DNA of 64,000 bases from Zantedeschia hybrid cultivar (taxonomy: Eukaryota > Streptophyta > Magnoliopsida > Alismatales > Araceae): NCBI GenBank assembly GCA_030544215.1, contig JARZZO010000003.1, forward strand, positions 50,450,045 through 50,514,044, read 5' to 3'. Made by a program: the position numbers and the translations under genes. The notes beneath the pieces were generated by a model. The model worked only from the letters and a program-made list of their open reading frames with translations. It ran no database searches and was not told the DNA's origin. Below, piece after piece: positions 10,824 through 22,534 of this stretch (the first letter of the stretch is position 1; each line of letters opens with the position of its first letter).

Positions 10824-11312
10824 CCAGGGGGGAGCAACTAATGGAGCTTTCATCTATTGTATTATGTGAAGTCGAGAGAAAAGGGATAGAGAGACTCTCT
10901 GTCTCTGTGTGTACGTGTATGTGTAAGGGGAAATAGAGAGAGGGAGAGATGTCTTACCAGAAGCAGAAGCCGTTGGAAGTTTGGAAGCATGGACATATGC
11001 TGCTACAGTAGAAGAACACGAGAAGACTAGATATCGGGCCTTATCGGATAGCGGACAGTGATGATGGCACCGATCGGAGAAGGCGGTGGAGGTAGGGTTC
11101 ATAACCCTAGCTATGTTGCAATTTGCAAATAAGGGGAGTGAGAGGGGTGTTGGAATCTTGGGGTGTTGGGGTTGGGATGGGGGGGCGGGTGGGGGGCTTA
11201 TGAAGCGGGGGTTTAAAGTTAATGGGCCTTATTGGGTGGACCAGGGGCATGCACTTGTTAGGTGCCTAAGCGGGCTGCTTGGGCCACTTAAGTGGTGCCT
11301 TTGTCCACCTTG
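10366..11312. mobile_element. Non-autonomous TIR element interrupting Copia RNase H
   Basis: The Copia reading frame is broken exactly between 10365 and 11313. The 947-bp insert starts CAAGGTGCCAAGGTGGCCC and ends GCCTTTGTCCACCTTG. The ends form short inverted repeats (CAAGGTG), with CCTAAGCG/GCCTAAGC palindromes near each end. No clear target duplication remains. The interior holds GA/GT microsatellites and no protein frame. Confidence 0.6.
10489..10531. repeat. Compound (GT)n(GA)n microsatellite
   Basis: Alternating GT for about 20 bases passes directly into GA repeats. Further GA runs lie at about 10700-10718 and 10789-10822 within the same element. Confidence 0.9.
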
Positions 11313-12299
11313 TTTATTACTTATCTTCTCAACATTTGCTGCCACAGCTTGGCTATCACATAGAAGATGGCATTAGTTTGCTTGCTCAATGTGGAAGTCT
11401 AGTCACAAGGTTCTTCATCCATTCTGTCTATCTTCTAGCCACATCCAAGACCACTACCTTAGCCTCCGTACTGGATTGAGTCAAGATAGTCTATTAGATG
11501 GACTTCCAAGCTTTAGGCCCTCCACCCAACATAAATACAAATCAATGGTACCCTTTGTTTGGGCTTTACCTATCACCCAACTAGCATCATAAAATTCCTT
11601 CTATACAGTAGGGAATCTACCATAATGAAGTGCATAATGCATGGTTTCTTTTAAGGCACTTGCACTTTCTAATACATGCCAATGTGAATTGTCAGGACAT
11701 TTTGTATGTCCACCTAGAATAAAATGTTAGGTCTACTACAATTAGACAAACATAAAATTATCAATAATTTGAGAATATTTGAGTTGCTTAATTACTTCTT
11801 GTTGATTCTTCTTAAAAAAGACACTAGGGTCATAGGGTGTGCTCACAGGTTTACAATCAAAGTCGGTAAATCTTCTTAACACTTTCATGACACAATAGGA
11901 CTGGGATATGGTAGGTGATTCAAAGAGTTTAATCTTGATATCACCTCTGTTTCTTGTAAATCCTTCATATCAAATTTGCTGCTCAAGAAAAAACTATTTC
12001 TTTAATCAACTCTAAATTACTAATTAATATCATCAATGTAAAGAGATAAAGTTACACACGCATTTCCAAAAACTTTAATATATAAACATTAAGGATGGAC
12101 TCCATCGAATGCAGATTTCTTTGTCATGGCATGAGCATTAACACCAATGGTTGGCACTAGATCAATTTGTGTAGCATTTGAAGGTGAAATTTCTTTTGTA
12201 TAGAGTGGCCCGCACCCGACTTCCTACTAGAGATTGTTTGACATCCTTTTTGTTGGATATATCGTCCTCTTGCTCTTTGTGCAACTTTCGGAAAGAAAC

Positions 12300-12307
12300 C
12301 TTGGATC
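12300..12307. repeat. 8-bp target duplication, left (CTTGGATC)
   Basis: Identical to 14191-14198; flanks the TAGGGCTGCAA-type hAT. Confidence 0.9.
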
Positions 12308-12930
12308 TAAGGCTGCAAGTAGATCATGTGAAAGCCGTAAAAGCCAATCCAATCCACAGAATTATGGATTTGATTTTATGTGTGGATTAAAAGTCTTCAC
12401 CCGCACTTTCCATGGATCAGATTATGGATTGACCTCAAACTAATCTGCCCCAATTTGCTTTGATTAACAAGTCCTTATAGATTTGATTGAATCTTTAAAT
12501 TACAAACTTGCAGATATCCGCTTCAATCTGCATGTTATAAAGAAATTAGACTCAAATTATTTAATATTATGTCCAATATCATGAGGAACACTTGATCCAT
12601 CTTGATGCGCCAAATAGTTCATTTGGAGTGAATGTGAACTAGTTATAAATTTGGAATGGTTGCAACTTTTTGATTACTTCATAACCTTGATAGAAGAGGT
12701 TATTTTTATATGGCCTAACTAAAGACCTAAGATTTTAATATGTATGTGTAACTAGATTCTTTTTTTTTCCAGCTTATCACATAACTAGGTTCTTTGCTTA
12801 GGAAACTATAGATAGTTGATACAACATATATATGTTATTGTATATAGATTTTAGTCATCAAAATATTAACTTTTAGCACTCTATGACCCGCAGTAGAACC
12901 CGCTCGAAACTGCACCCGCTTTGATCTGCA

Positions 12931-13865
12931 CAAGGATGTCAGTACAATATTGGTACCATTACCGATGGGTACTGGTAGTCTGGTACTGATACGTGTCTGT
13001 ACCAGTCTATGTCATCAAAGGTGATCCAAAACGCCTCGCCTCACCTTATGTTTGCCTCACTCACCTAGGAACATACCTATGATATCTATGCCATATATTT
13101 GTTTCTTTTTTAATTATTTCGTACTATTTTTTCTTATTCTTAATTATTCCAAAATGGTTAGTGATTCTTCTAACAATGTTTAGTACCCTTTTTCTCTTAC
13201 ATAATGTCACATTTATTTTGATGATTCCTAAGATCACTACCTACTTATATGAATAGTGGATGGTCTTAGGACATTACATGTTGGACATGATCAATGCTTC
13301 TCATGGCCTTAAATATGATTAGCTTGGATATTTTCTTTTATTTTCCTTATATTATCAACTTCTTCCTTCATAGTGATCCACGGGAGAACACATCACCTCA
13401 AATGCCTAGGTGATCGCCTAGGCATTTGAGGCTGAGGCGAGCCCCTGGTCGTGCCTCTATCGCCTCTTGCCTTTGACGATATAGGTACCAGTATCGACCG
13501 TATCAACCGATGCAAGATTTTAAAATCAGAAAGATTCTGAAAAAATAAGAAAAAAATATAAAAAGTCAGAAACAAATTTGAGACAAAATAATTGAACATG
13601 TTTTGAGGGTAAAAAAATTGAATAGTTATAAGAGATATAATTACTTTATGGTTTCTACTTTCGGAAGCATGCATAATGCATATATACCATTATAATAAGC
13701 ATGAATAACTAACAACTCATCAGTACACTAATATGGATAATCTGATGAAGACCTTCTGACTCATCTTTTGGTTGTTGCTGCTGAAATCCATAAGAAGGCT
13801 GCATGTATTCCCTATTCACCATAACCAAAGATCCGTATCAGTACCGGTCAATATTGCCAACTATG
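12931..13865 (-). mobile_element. GGTACC-family hAT deletion derivative
   Basis: Left end CAAGGATGTCAGTAC and right end ...TTGCCAACTATG resemble the CATGGATGGCAGT ends of the two long copies. Subterminal GGTACC-type motifs are present. Interior sequence (about 13700-13835) aligns with 35140-35460 of copy B, sharing ACTAATATGGATAAT and CCCTATTCACCATAACCAAA-like text. Flanks GATCTGCA (12923-12930) and GATCTATA (13866-13873) match at 6 of 8. It is an internally deleted relative of the autonomous family. Confidence 0.78.
13016..13475. mobile_element. TIR element with GCCTAGGC palindromes nested in the hAT derivative
   Basis: About 460 bp with ends CAAAGGTGATCC and (reverse complement) CAAAGGCAAGAGGCG, rich in GCCTCGCC and CACCTAGG/CCTAGGTG motifs. 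It interrupts the subterminal GGTACC repeat of the surrounding hAT. It is homologous to 9779-10050. No target duplication could be assigned. Confidence 0.6.
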
Positions 13866-15266
13866 GATCTATAGAAAAGTGGGTCACATGTAGATCATGA
13901 TGTTCCCGATCCAATTCGTTATCCATGCCTCTCGCAGATGAGGAGAAAAACAATATAATCTGATCGTTGTCGACACTGACCAACCATGGATCCACGGAAA
14001 ATTGGGACGCACGTGGATCATGTTGTCCCTGATCCAATCCGTAACTCTCGTGGATGAGGGGAAAAAAATATAACCTAATCTAATCCAATCCATGAAAAAA
14101 TGTGGATCAAAAGTTTGTCCTCTAATCCACAATTGGTTGCATGTGGATGAAGGAATCTCCCGACACTCTTCGATCCATTTTGCAGCCCTACTTGGATCAC
14201 TTGTTTATTTGTTGCCCCTTTGCTTATCTTTCTTTGTTCTACCCTCTTATATAGATTGGAGTAGCATTGGGTCCCTTTCGAGTCACTTACAGAGCTATTG
14301 ATCAGATGCCAGAGGCCGTAGTCCCAACCTTGCGACAAGAGGGTTTAGTGGATGTTCCTTCATGTCAATGTTTGGAGCATTTTGGATTGAAAGGAATCTT
14401 TGCATCTTGTAAGAGCAGGCAGGAGACCCACCTAGTCTTCTTCATTTGTGAGCAGATTTTAGATTGGTCTCATGGCGGCCGCTGCACCTCCAGTGCACAT
14501 TTCTCCCCTTTGCATCTTCTCGTCCCTTTGCAGCCCTCTTTTGTTTTTCCAAAGGTGTTTTCTTTTTTCCTTTTTGGTGCTTTTATAGGGTGCCTTCAGG
14601 TTCTTTAAGGTGCCTTTTGGTTTTTTGAGGTGCTTTTGTACATTGGGTGCTCTTTGTACGTAGGTTCTTTGGATTTGGAGTTCTTTGTGAAATCTCTTTT
14701 CTTATCGCCTCTATGCTTTGTACTTTTTGTATTCCCTTTTCTCATTAATGTACTTGTGGTACCACTCACTTGAAAAAGCATGTAAACCTTTAATAGATTC
14801 CTGCATGACAAAACCATGAGAAATAATGACATTTTTAAATTTTTTCATGCCATTCTTTTAGGGCTTGTTTTAGTCTATGTAAAGACCTCATCAGCTCGCA
14901 CATTTTGTGCTCATTGCTTGGAGCTACCTTTGGTTGATCCATGTAAATCGCTTCTTTAAGTTCTTCTTCTAAGAAGGTAGCCTGGTTATCCATTTAATGG
15001 ACTTCTAGATTATAAACGGAGGCAAGTGCGACAAGCACTCAAATTGTAGTCATCCTAGTCAAAGGTGAATAGGTTTCCAAGTAGTTATCCCCTCCTACCT
15101 GGACCCTTTAGCAACTAGTCTAGACTTATATTTATCTGTAGAATTATCATATTCTAATTTGTTTTTAAATATCTGTTTACAACCAATTGTCTTACAACCA
15201 GATGGGAGGTCTAAAGGGACCTAAGTGTTAGCCATAATAGGATCTATTTCACTCTTAAGTCTTAAC

Positions 15267-15587
15267 CAGGATTCGCCAACTCAGGGATATGTATCGGATC
15301 ATATCCTCCCAGATATGCGTCACTCTGACTCGCATGAATCAAGCCAATAATTTGTTAAAAATAATGTGTTTTCGTCATATTTTAGAGAAATGTACCATAT
15401 TAATTGATATAAAAAGTTTTACTTATCATTTATCAAATGGAAAAAACTCAATTTAAAACAACCCATTGTACATGTATGAGTCGATATGATCCGGTCTGAC
15501 TTCAGTGCGTACCAGCGGATCGGACTTGTCCAGATACGAGTCGACTAGTATGAGTCGACACGATCTGGTACGATACGGCAAACCACG
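15267..15587. mobile_element. GACTCG-family hAT MITE
   Basis: A 321-bp insert in Copia RT, ends CAGGATTCGCC and (reverse complement) CGTGGTTTGCC. Flanks GTCTTAAC (15259-15266) and CTCTTAAT (15588-15595) agree at 6 of 8. Subterminal sequence is full of GAGTCG/CGACTC motifs. The block GGATCATATCCTCCCAGATA is shared, inverted, with the copy at 55278-55791. Confidence 0.75.
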
Positions 15588-15712
15588 CTCTTAATATCTA
15601 TTTTCCACATAATTAAGAATGCTAAAGAAAGTTAAAGGGTCATCCTCTACAGGGTAAGTTAATAAAATTTCACCAAAGTTTTCTATGTTGTTTTTCTTTT
15701 ACCTCTTGAGGT

Positions 15713-15717
15713 TGTGG
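15713..15717. repeat. 5-bp target duplication TGTGG, left
   Basis: Matches 22869-22873 exactly; brackets the whole three-LTR element. Confidence 0.75.
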
Positions 15718-17778
15718 TGTTGCCCGAACCTAGAGGGAGATGAATGGGTTATAAAAAATTAATCGAAGTAGCAAGAATGCAAACTAATTGCAACAAGAAT
15801 TAAATGCATAGAAGGAGGAGGAAATAAAGAACAATCACACGCAAAGACAAATAATTTTATATTGGTCGGTCTTCAAACCTACGTCCAATCCCTAAGCAAT
15901 CTTTTGGGAGTTCCACTAGCATACAAGCCAGATACGGTACAAGCCCCATGTAGGTTACAACAACCAAAACACCCACAACTGCAGTTGGTCCTCTCTTCCC
16001 TCAGGAAGAGGCACATTATCCTGTAGCGCAGGCCCTCTCTTCCTCACAAGGAAGAGATAACAAATATATGTAAAAGGAAATACATTGAGTGCCTCTCAGT
16101 AGGCAGATGTGAACAATAAAAGCAAGAACAACAAGATCAATACTAAAGAGAGAAGAAGATGATGCATAGTCTTGATCATTCCCGAGAGCTCGATGCAGCA
16201 TAGTGGACAGAAGCTCAGCTCTCTCAGGCTCTTCTCTCAATCTCTCTCTCTTAGGTAGGGAAGTTGTTAGGTACAAAGAGTGGAGTTCTTGGATTTTGTA
16301 TTCTTTTTAGAGTTGTGTATCAAGTATCTTCTCCTTCTGACTGAAGCCTCCAATATATAAGCAAATCTGAATCTTTCCGTTTAGGCACATCTTCCCTCCT
16401 GTTATCTCTAACAGGCTTTTACTTAGGTCTAATGTTAACTTTATTGAGTTTAACATTAACAAGGCTTCAGTCTTGCTTAAAGAGAGCTTGGGTAAATAAG
16501 GGTCGCTCTTCTATATGCTGTCCCCTTATCTTTTAGATTTGCTGTGCAATCCTTACCTAACCTTGTTGAATTGCCAAAAGAAGAAAGTTCACATTTGGTG
16601 TACATACCAGAGGATAGGTGAATGCAGAAAATTTGCAAAAGCAGATCAGATATGCGTCATACAATATCTGTTGGGCGGCGCGAAGAAGATAAACAGTGTC
16701 TGTCCAAATTTTTCGAATTTACATAACTGAGGAATCAATTAAGTGTGATAAAAGATCAGAAGATTGATTATGAAAAAAAGGCTAGGTAATCGATTCAACA
16801 GATAGTTTTAATCGTTAATTGAAAGGCACAGTTAACTGATGTGCACAGGTCACTGTAAATGAATCAGGATAAGTATATAATCGATGTAGAAATCAACATA
16901 TAATCAATTCAGATATAAGTAGTTAATCGATTAAACAATAAGCACACTAATTGATTAAACAAATAAGCCTTATCGAGTTTAAAACATACAGTTAATTGAA
17001 TCAATACAACAAAATCGATTAAACGAATGAGAGTAATCGAATCATAAGAGAGAGCTTAACGGATTAAACAAGTTCGCGAAATCGATTTGAACATCAAACA
17101 AATAATTGATTAAACATGCAAACATATAATCGCCCTAAAGCAGTTAGTCGCAAGATCCTTCTAATCGATTAGATGTAGATGTTCGATTAATCGATGATTT
17201 ATCAGTCAGTTGATAACTCATAGTCGATAGGGGGCATAATTGAATAGACAGAGCGACTAATTCGAAGTGGCGCTTAATTAACTGATAGACTTAATCGATT
17301 AGCAAATGGTCGTCTAATCGATATAGCTAATCAATTTTGCCTTAGTGATAGACATAGTCGGTTAGCGATATCGATTAGCAGAAAGACTTTAATCAATTAG
17401 CGATAGTCTTGTAATGATACTATTAATCGATTTAGCCTTAGCGACAAACTTAAATGGTTAGCGACAACATTTACAAGAGGAAATTCAAGGAAACTCTAAT
17501 CATTTTGAAGTTTGAATAAAGTTGACTGACTTTCTCACTGTTAATTGATTAGCGATAGGGATGTAACCGAAGTTCCACTGAGGCTTTAATCAATTTGATC
17601 GAAGACTATCTTGAAATCGACTAAGTCCCAAATAAAGGAGATTTCAGAATAGTGAATTTGTCAGCATCGATTAATTCACTCATTTAACTGAAACTAAGTG
17701 TATTGATTTCTTTCATTTTTATGGTATATTATCACCAAGACATGGGGATCAAATAAAGGACACTAAATTTGCTCAACA
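15718..17778 (-). repeat. LTR a (3' LTR) with TAATCGATTA saturation
   Basis: Minus-strand ends TGTTGAGC...GGGCAACA. The start is preceded by TTTTTGGTGACGGCAAAA-type sequence whose complement is a purine-rich AAAAAGGAAAGAT tract. 16740-17710 is packed with variants of TAATCGATTA. A minus-strand TATA (TATATATTGGAGG, about 16345) precedes a CT-rich leader. It aligns with the plus-strand solo LTR at 50360-55276 at both ends. Confidence 0.78.
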
Positions 17779-18099
17779 ATCTTTCCTTTTTGGTGACGGC
17801 AAAACTTCTGAAAATGTAAGATCAATAGATATAGAGAACACATAGACCAATAGAATATCAAGTATTAGAGTAAAAGATGATAAAATACTCAGCATGACTA
17901 AAAAAAAAATCAGAGCAAAGTTAGTATAAGATGCAAAGTATGATGTATTGAAGTATACGATAGGTCTATTACCCCCTTTTTGTTAAACACTAAAAGGATG
18001 GGTACAGAAGTATAAAGAGGAAATTCAAATTGATGATATTGGAGGAACGAAGAAGATCTCCTAGGTATGCGTTTCAAGGTTTCAGATTGTTGGAAGAAG

Positions 18100-20087
18100 A
18101 TTTCCAAGGGTTCTAGTGCCTGGCCTCGAGCTCCTATCTATTCATAGTAACTCTGATATGCTTGCCTCATAGTCTCCATGTACTTCTTTAGTGAAAGTCT
18201 TAACTTGAGGAGTGGTGAAGGAGCATCAGGATTCTTACCAAAGGACATGAATTCATTTAGCTTGATTGGACATCTCAAACCTTCTTTGCTCAACTCTGCC
18301 TTCATGCTGAAGAATTCCAAGTATTTCTATTTCCAATCTAAGTAGCTGTCATATGACATGTCAATGTACTGGGCATCCTCATACTCTCAGAGTGAAGGCT
18401 TTCTTCTTGTTCTTCTTCATATCTGTGTTTACCTGAAGGAACATTTTGTAGTGCTCTGGATAGGCCTTGACATATTCTTGTGCAGAGAATCTTTCTGCTT
18501 TAGCATAAATCCTCGCCAGGACATCCTCTTAGATCCTCCCTTTCTTCTGTGCAATATTGAGGAACTGAGGGAAGGTGAGCACCTCGTTGAACTTGGCAGG
18601 GAATTTGCCTTTGGATCTGCTATATAGTTCCATTATCTTGCTGCCTTTAAGTTTGTCCATGATTAGGTAGTGGAGGGATGGATATTTGTAGCATTCTAGT
18701 AGGCCTGGAGTGTAAGTGGTAGAGCTATCTTGGAACCCCTTATTTCTTCTTCTCTGCCATCATCACATGTTGATATGCGCCAAGGGTGAGTTCTGGCTCA
18801 TCGGAGTTGGTCCTGAATGTATTATACTGTAGGAAGACCTTGTACTCCTTGGCTGTTGCTTCTCTGTACTTTCCCCACTTCAACTCATGTTTGGCTTCCA
18901 TCCACTCCTAGAGATGCCATGGTACCTCTCCTCTGCTGGCTCTCTTTTGGTTTATTTTGGAAGAACTCTGTATATGGTCCAGAGTGAGCCTTGCACCACA
19001 GCTCTTCAATTTGGAATTTTGACTGGCCTCTTACATGTAGAATTTCTTCATTAGTCAGCCTTCGTTGACGCTTGAACTGCTCTAAGAATTCTTCAAGTGT
19101 CAAATTTCCATCACAGACGATCTAGCATTCATCTCCAATACTTTTATGCAGAGCTTCCCTCTCTTGGGTACAGAGGCAAAAATGTCCTTGAAGAAAGGAT
19201 ATAAGATTTTCTCTGCCTCCCCTTGTGCTTGGATTGTATGAGCTACTGGACTGACCCTGGTGGCAACTGTTGGTGCTGGTGCTTCCCTGGGCCACTTCTT
19301 TTATCTCTTGCCCTCGGGAAGTTCACCCTTAATGGCTTTCTCTTTTCTCCTCTTCAGCAGAGTGTTGAAATGTGAGCCAGATGTACATTCTTTTCATCAA
19401 GTGGCTCATCCTTGGGAACAACCACTCTGTATCTGGGAGAAGGTAGAGGAGGTACATAAGTGCTAGTTCCACTAGCAGGTGGGACAGAAGTAGAGGGAGA
19501 AATCTGTGGAATGTCTATGGGGATTTGAGTGGCAGGTCGTGAAGATGTGGTTGGTTCTTCTTCCTCTTGTGGAAATGGAGGAGAAGCGATATCAAAGGTA
19601 CAGGGGGTACATATGAGGTTAATTGAGGAGGAGAGGAAGGTCCTGCTGATGTACTTGGGATGTCAGCTATAGAAGGTACATCAGTGGTAGTCTAAGGTGG
19701 TGGAATAGGTGATGAAGAGGTGGTGGTTTCAACTGGATGGATAACATTTAAAGCTGGCACATTGTTTAAGATGTGAAGACTCTCAAACAATGGGGTAGGG
19801 GGAATGTAGATTTAGGTTTGTACTGATGAGGTTGTAGGCTCATCAATGGTGTTAGGAGGTAGAGAAGGAATGTAAGTTTTTGGACGTGGAAAGGGTGTAG
19901 TAGGTTTTGATCTAGTTTCTAGTGGAGGAGGTAATGAGGGCCTAAAAGGAGAAGGAGAATGTGAGGAGGTGGCAGGGGATGTCTTACCAGTTCTCTTCCT
20001 CCTTTTTGGGATCACTTTCGTCCTGACTTGTTGAGGTACTCTTTCAGACTGCTTCAATTCTTCCGTAGCATTTTGAATTGCAGTCAT
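18100..20087 (-). pseudogene. Pro/Ser-rich retroelement ORF remnant
   Basis: Begins MTAIQNATEELKQSERVPQQ on the minus strand (20087). A basic KRRKRTGK stretch is followed by about 60 residues rich in Pro and Ser (SHSPSPFRPSLPPP, PSTSAGPSSPP). After several stops and shifts the frame continues as EEFLEQFKRQRR...IEELWCKAHSGPY (18885-19103) and as ELSKEGLRCPIKLNEF (18138-18320). I do not recognise the family. Its position upstream of the polypurine tract resembles the extra 3' ORF of some plant LTR elements. Confidence 0.4.
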
Positions 20088-20105
20088 TGCTGGTCATTCA
20101 ACACA

Positions 20106-20210
20106 CAAGGTATTGACCCCTTGCTGGTCTCACAACACCACAAGGTACTGACCCCTTGCTGGTCTCACAACACCATAAGGTACTGACCCCTTCCCGATCT
20201 TACAACATCT
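20106..20210 (-). repeat. Three-copy 35-bp tandem repeat
   Basis: Units begin CAAGGTATTGACCCCTTGC (20106), CAAGGTACTGACCCCTTGC (20141) and TAAGGTACTGACCCCTTCC (20176). They lie at the junction between LTR b and the ORF start. Confidence 0.85.
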
Positions 20211-21853
20211 AGACTCAGCTGGTCTTCCTTTAATCCACTAAAGGGGAACAACCACCTGTCTGTAAACAGGTCTACTCTTCCACACACAGGAATAGGAACA
20301 ATCAATGAGCTGAAATAAATGAGAGTTACAGTTTCACGACAACCAAGTGTTCTTCTCAAAGAACACAACACAGATCAAGACAATAAATAATGAAACAGTA
20401 GAGAACACTAGTCTTGATCTGAGGAAGATCTTCAATAGCTTGTGGAAGAGAATGCTGGAGCAGGGCTCTTGAAATCTTTACAGAAGGCTGTTTGCTTAGT
20501 CGTTTGAGTGTAGCTCTCTCTCTCGAGATCACTTATGCTCAGTGATATGGATTTGTCTATTCTTGATCCTTGGCTGTTGCTTCTCTCTGGTGAAGATCTT
20601 CTATTTATATAGATCTTCAAAAATCTGCCCGTTAGACTGATGAAGAGAGAGAGCAGAATTCCCGCTTGAATCTAACGTTTGAATTCCCAGAGATAAAATA
20701 GAAAGAGAGAGAGTATCCTTGGACTTCTATTCGTGGTAGTTGAATTTTTCGTTGGAAGCTTCTTCGGGTGCAAAGCCTACTTCTTATCAGTATTTTACAA
20801 AGACACTTTAAACACAAGAAAGAAACTGGCTTTTCTTTGCCTTGTGTCAGTTGGTTAGTAGAAGTCTATGAAGGATAATTGACTAAATAGTTTTTTGATC
20901 TGATAGACAGAGATGAAAAGTAAAGCAAAGAGCTATAGTAAAATCTGTCAGTTAGAGATTCGACACAATTAAAGATAGTGCAATATGGTAGCATCGAAAA
21001 GGTACACAATCTGTCATATAAAGATATGGCAGAGATCTCAGTCAAAAAGTATTCATAAAATACATACTGAGAGTATCGGCTAACTAATTTCAAATTTCAT
21101 TGCTAATGGTAACATAGTTAGCAAGTATAATCAATGATGTAATTGCTATAAGTCATTTACTAATCGAAGTGAGAAATTAACCGTTAATCGAAGTTAAACT
21201 GTTGATTGCAGTGCAGATGGCTCTCACTTAGATTAGAGATACGACTAGAGTTAAGACGCTGTAATCGATAACCGAAATGGTCGTTAATCGATCGAATTGA
21301 TATAACCTTAATCGAAGACATAATTGAAGAGATATAACGTAAATCGATAAGGCGCTAATCGATGTAACACTTTAGTGCAAATCGATTGCTACTTGCTGAG
21401 TTAATCGAAGTGATCCTTCTAGCACTAATTGAATCAACGCTTAAAGTGTTAATCGATATGTGTTTCCAGGCGCTAACCGTAGAGTCAATCGATATAAGAC
21501 TTGAGTCGGTAATCGAAGCATTAATCAATGTAAAGCTTATAATAGTAATTGATAGAGCTAATCGATTGAAGACTTAAAATATTAATCGAAGAGCTAGTTG
21601 ATATAAGACTTAAAGCGCAAACGATACCTGACAAACATTAGTAATCGAATCGTCACTTCAAAAGTTAATCGATGTAAATGTGTTAATCGAAGAACCATTC
21701 AATACATTAATCGACTTAGCGATTTTCTCATAGAACAAAATTGATTAAACTTGAATACAATTAACGATAGAAAATAGCTAAAGTCTGAGCATTTGTAAAG
21801 TTTTGTTATCACCAAAATATGAAAAATAATATAAATTCACGAATTACTCAACA
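20211..21853 (-). repeat. LTR b, truncated at its U5 end
   Basis: Minus-strand start TGTTGAGTAATTC abuts a clear polypurine tract (complement of CTCCCTTTTTTTGG, 21855-21868), so it is a true 3' LTR of the fragment to its right. 21120-21760 carries dense ATCGATTA motifs. TATA ATTTATATAGATC (about 20606-20618) and a CT-rich leader follow. Its U5 end is not found; the sequence passes straight into the internal region of the next unit. Confidence 0.65.
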
Positions 21854-22534
21854 ATCTCCCTTTTTTTGGTGATGACAAAACTTATAAGAATATCAGTTCA
21901 GAGCAATGTTGGATCAACATTCATAACTGAAAAATAGAACTTATAAATCATTGCTGGAAATAAGAGCTAACATATCAGAGATAAAAATAAGACTTAATGT
22001 ATCATGGCTTAAAATAATAAAGATATGATTTATCTGATGAGTTAGAGTGTCGGAGCAAAAATTATGGAGAAATTGCTTATGCTAGCTAATTTCATGTTTA
22101 TTTCTCCCCCTTTCTATTGTACATGTATAATGAATGATTTCATACATTTCTGGCTTATTTTTATACTCTAAATGAATGTTGGATAGCTTATTTCTCTCTC
22201 TTTTTGTCATTCATACAAAAAATTACCACACACAGATCAAAAAATCAAGGAAGGAGATCAAAATAGATAAACTGAGAGAACACAAAATAAGAAAGTGAAA
22301 AGTTTATCATTTAGTTGTTAGAATGCCAACTAGGTTCAAAAAATACTAGAGAGAGATACAGCGAGGAGAGTGAGATTATAGAAAGTTCATAAACCGATTA
22401 GGACAAGTTAAAGCATGACTGGTCATAATTTCCCAGATATGCTGCTCAACTGCTTCAGCTTTGGAAACATAGGCTTCTGGAGACATTAAGTTTTGTTGGC
22501 CTTGCTCTCTCTGCTTTTGACAGTATTGTAATAG
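21854..22534 (-). other. 3' internal fragment upstream of LTR b
   Basis: Polypurine tract plus about 650 bases of internal sequence. The minus strand contains a short frame with QKQREQGQQNLMSPEAYVS. No known domain. Confidence 0.45.

Larger units (their letters stand above)
12308..14190. mobile_element. hAT element, TAGGGCTGCAA type, non-autonomous
   Basis: Ends TAAGGCTGCAAGTAGATC and (reverse complement of the right end) TAGGGCTGCAAAATGGATC, flanked by exact 8-bp duplications CTTGGATC, the hAT hallmark. It splits the LINE zinc-knuckle domain. Without the nested 12931-13865 element it is about 940 bp. Subterminal GATCCAATCC-like motifs recur, and the right part holds a diverged tandem duplication of about 110 bp (13866-13965 and 13983-14090). 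No transposase is present. Confidence 0.88.
12094..14778 (+). pseudogene. 5'-truncated LINE inserted in Copia
   Basis: Plus-strand LINE tail lying inside the minus-strand Copia. The zinc-knuckle RVT-associated domain is readable as VARTRLPTRDCL, DISSSCSLCN and KETLD (12200-12307). After a hAT insertion it continues in HLFICCPFA-like sequence from 14199, then FGAFWIERNLCIL (about 14370), then a 3' UTR. Short related sequences, ATATAAACATTAA (12081-12093) and ATGTAAACCTTTA (14779-14791), look like a decayed target duplication and mark the limits. The Copia frame resumes on both sides. Confidence 0.72.
10150..15712 (-). pseudogene. Copia pol pseudogene, split by multiple insertions
   Basis: Minus-strand Copia coding sequence in three blocks. 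RT N-terminal half (15712 to about 14785, itself split by a hAT): DLPSGCKTIGCKQIF, KYKSRLVAKGS, then RSLHRLKQALKEWH. RT active-site to RNase H block (12080 to 11313): KVFGNACVTLSLYIDDIL and SKFDMKDLQE, then LHYGRFPTV and a CDSQA-like RNase H segment. RNase H end (10365 to 10197): KLKFVREYLSKGV, YVKSTKNLVDPLTKDL, SKGMRLRP and stop at 10197-10199. Stops and frameshifts are frequent, so the copy is old. The breaks coincide with the LINE, the TIR element at 10366 and the hAT at 15267. Confidence 0.85.
17779..20210 (-). other. Internal region of the tandem retrotransposon
   Basis: Runs from a 35-bp tandem repeat (20106-20210) through a Pro/Ser-rich frame to the polypurine tract beside LTR a. No integrase, RT or RNase H motif is recognisable. 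Confidence 0.55.

Noticed and set aside
10358..11321. 8- or 9-bp target duplication for the CAAGGTG element
   Set aside because: Best offset gives only 5 of 8 matches; the insertion is supported by the interrupted Copia frame instead.
13008..13483. 8-bp target duplication for the CAAAGG element
   Set aside because: Flanks TATGTCAT and ACGATATA do not match at any sensible offset.
20106..20210. Possible CRISPR-like array (35-bp repeats)
   Set aside because: Units are directly adjacent with no spacers, and the context is a plant retrotransposon.
20211..21853. LTR b as an independent solo LTR insertion
   Set aside because: A polypurine tract and internal sequence directly adjoin its start, so it is a 3' LTR within a composite.
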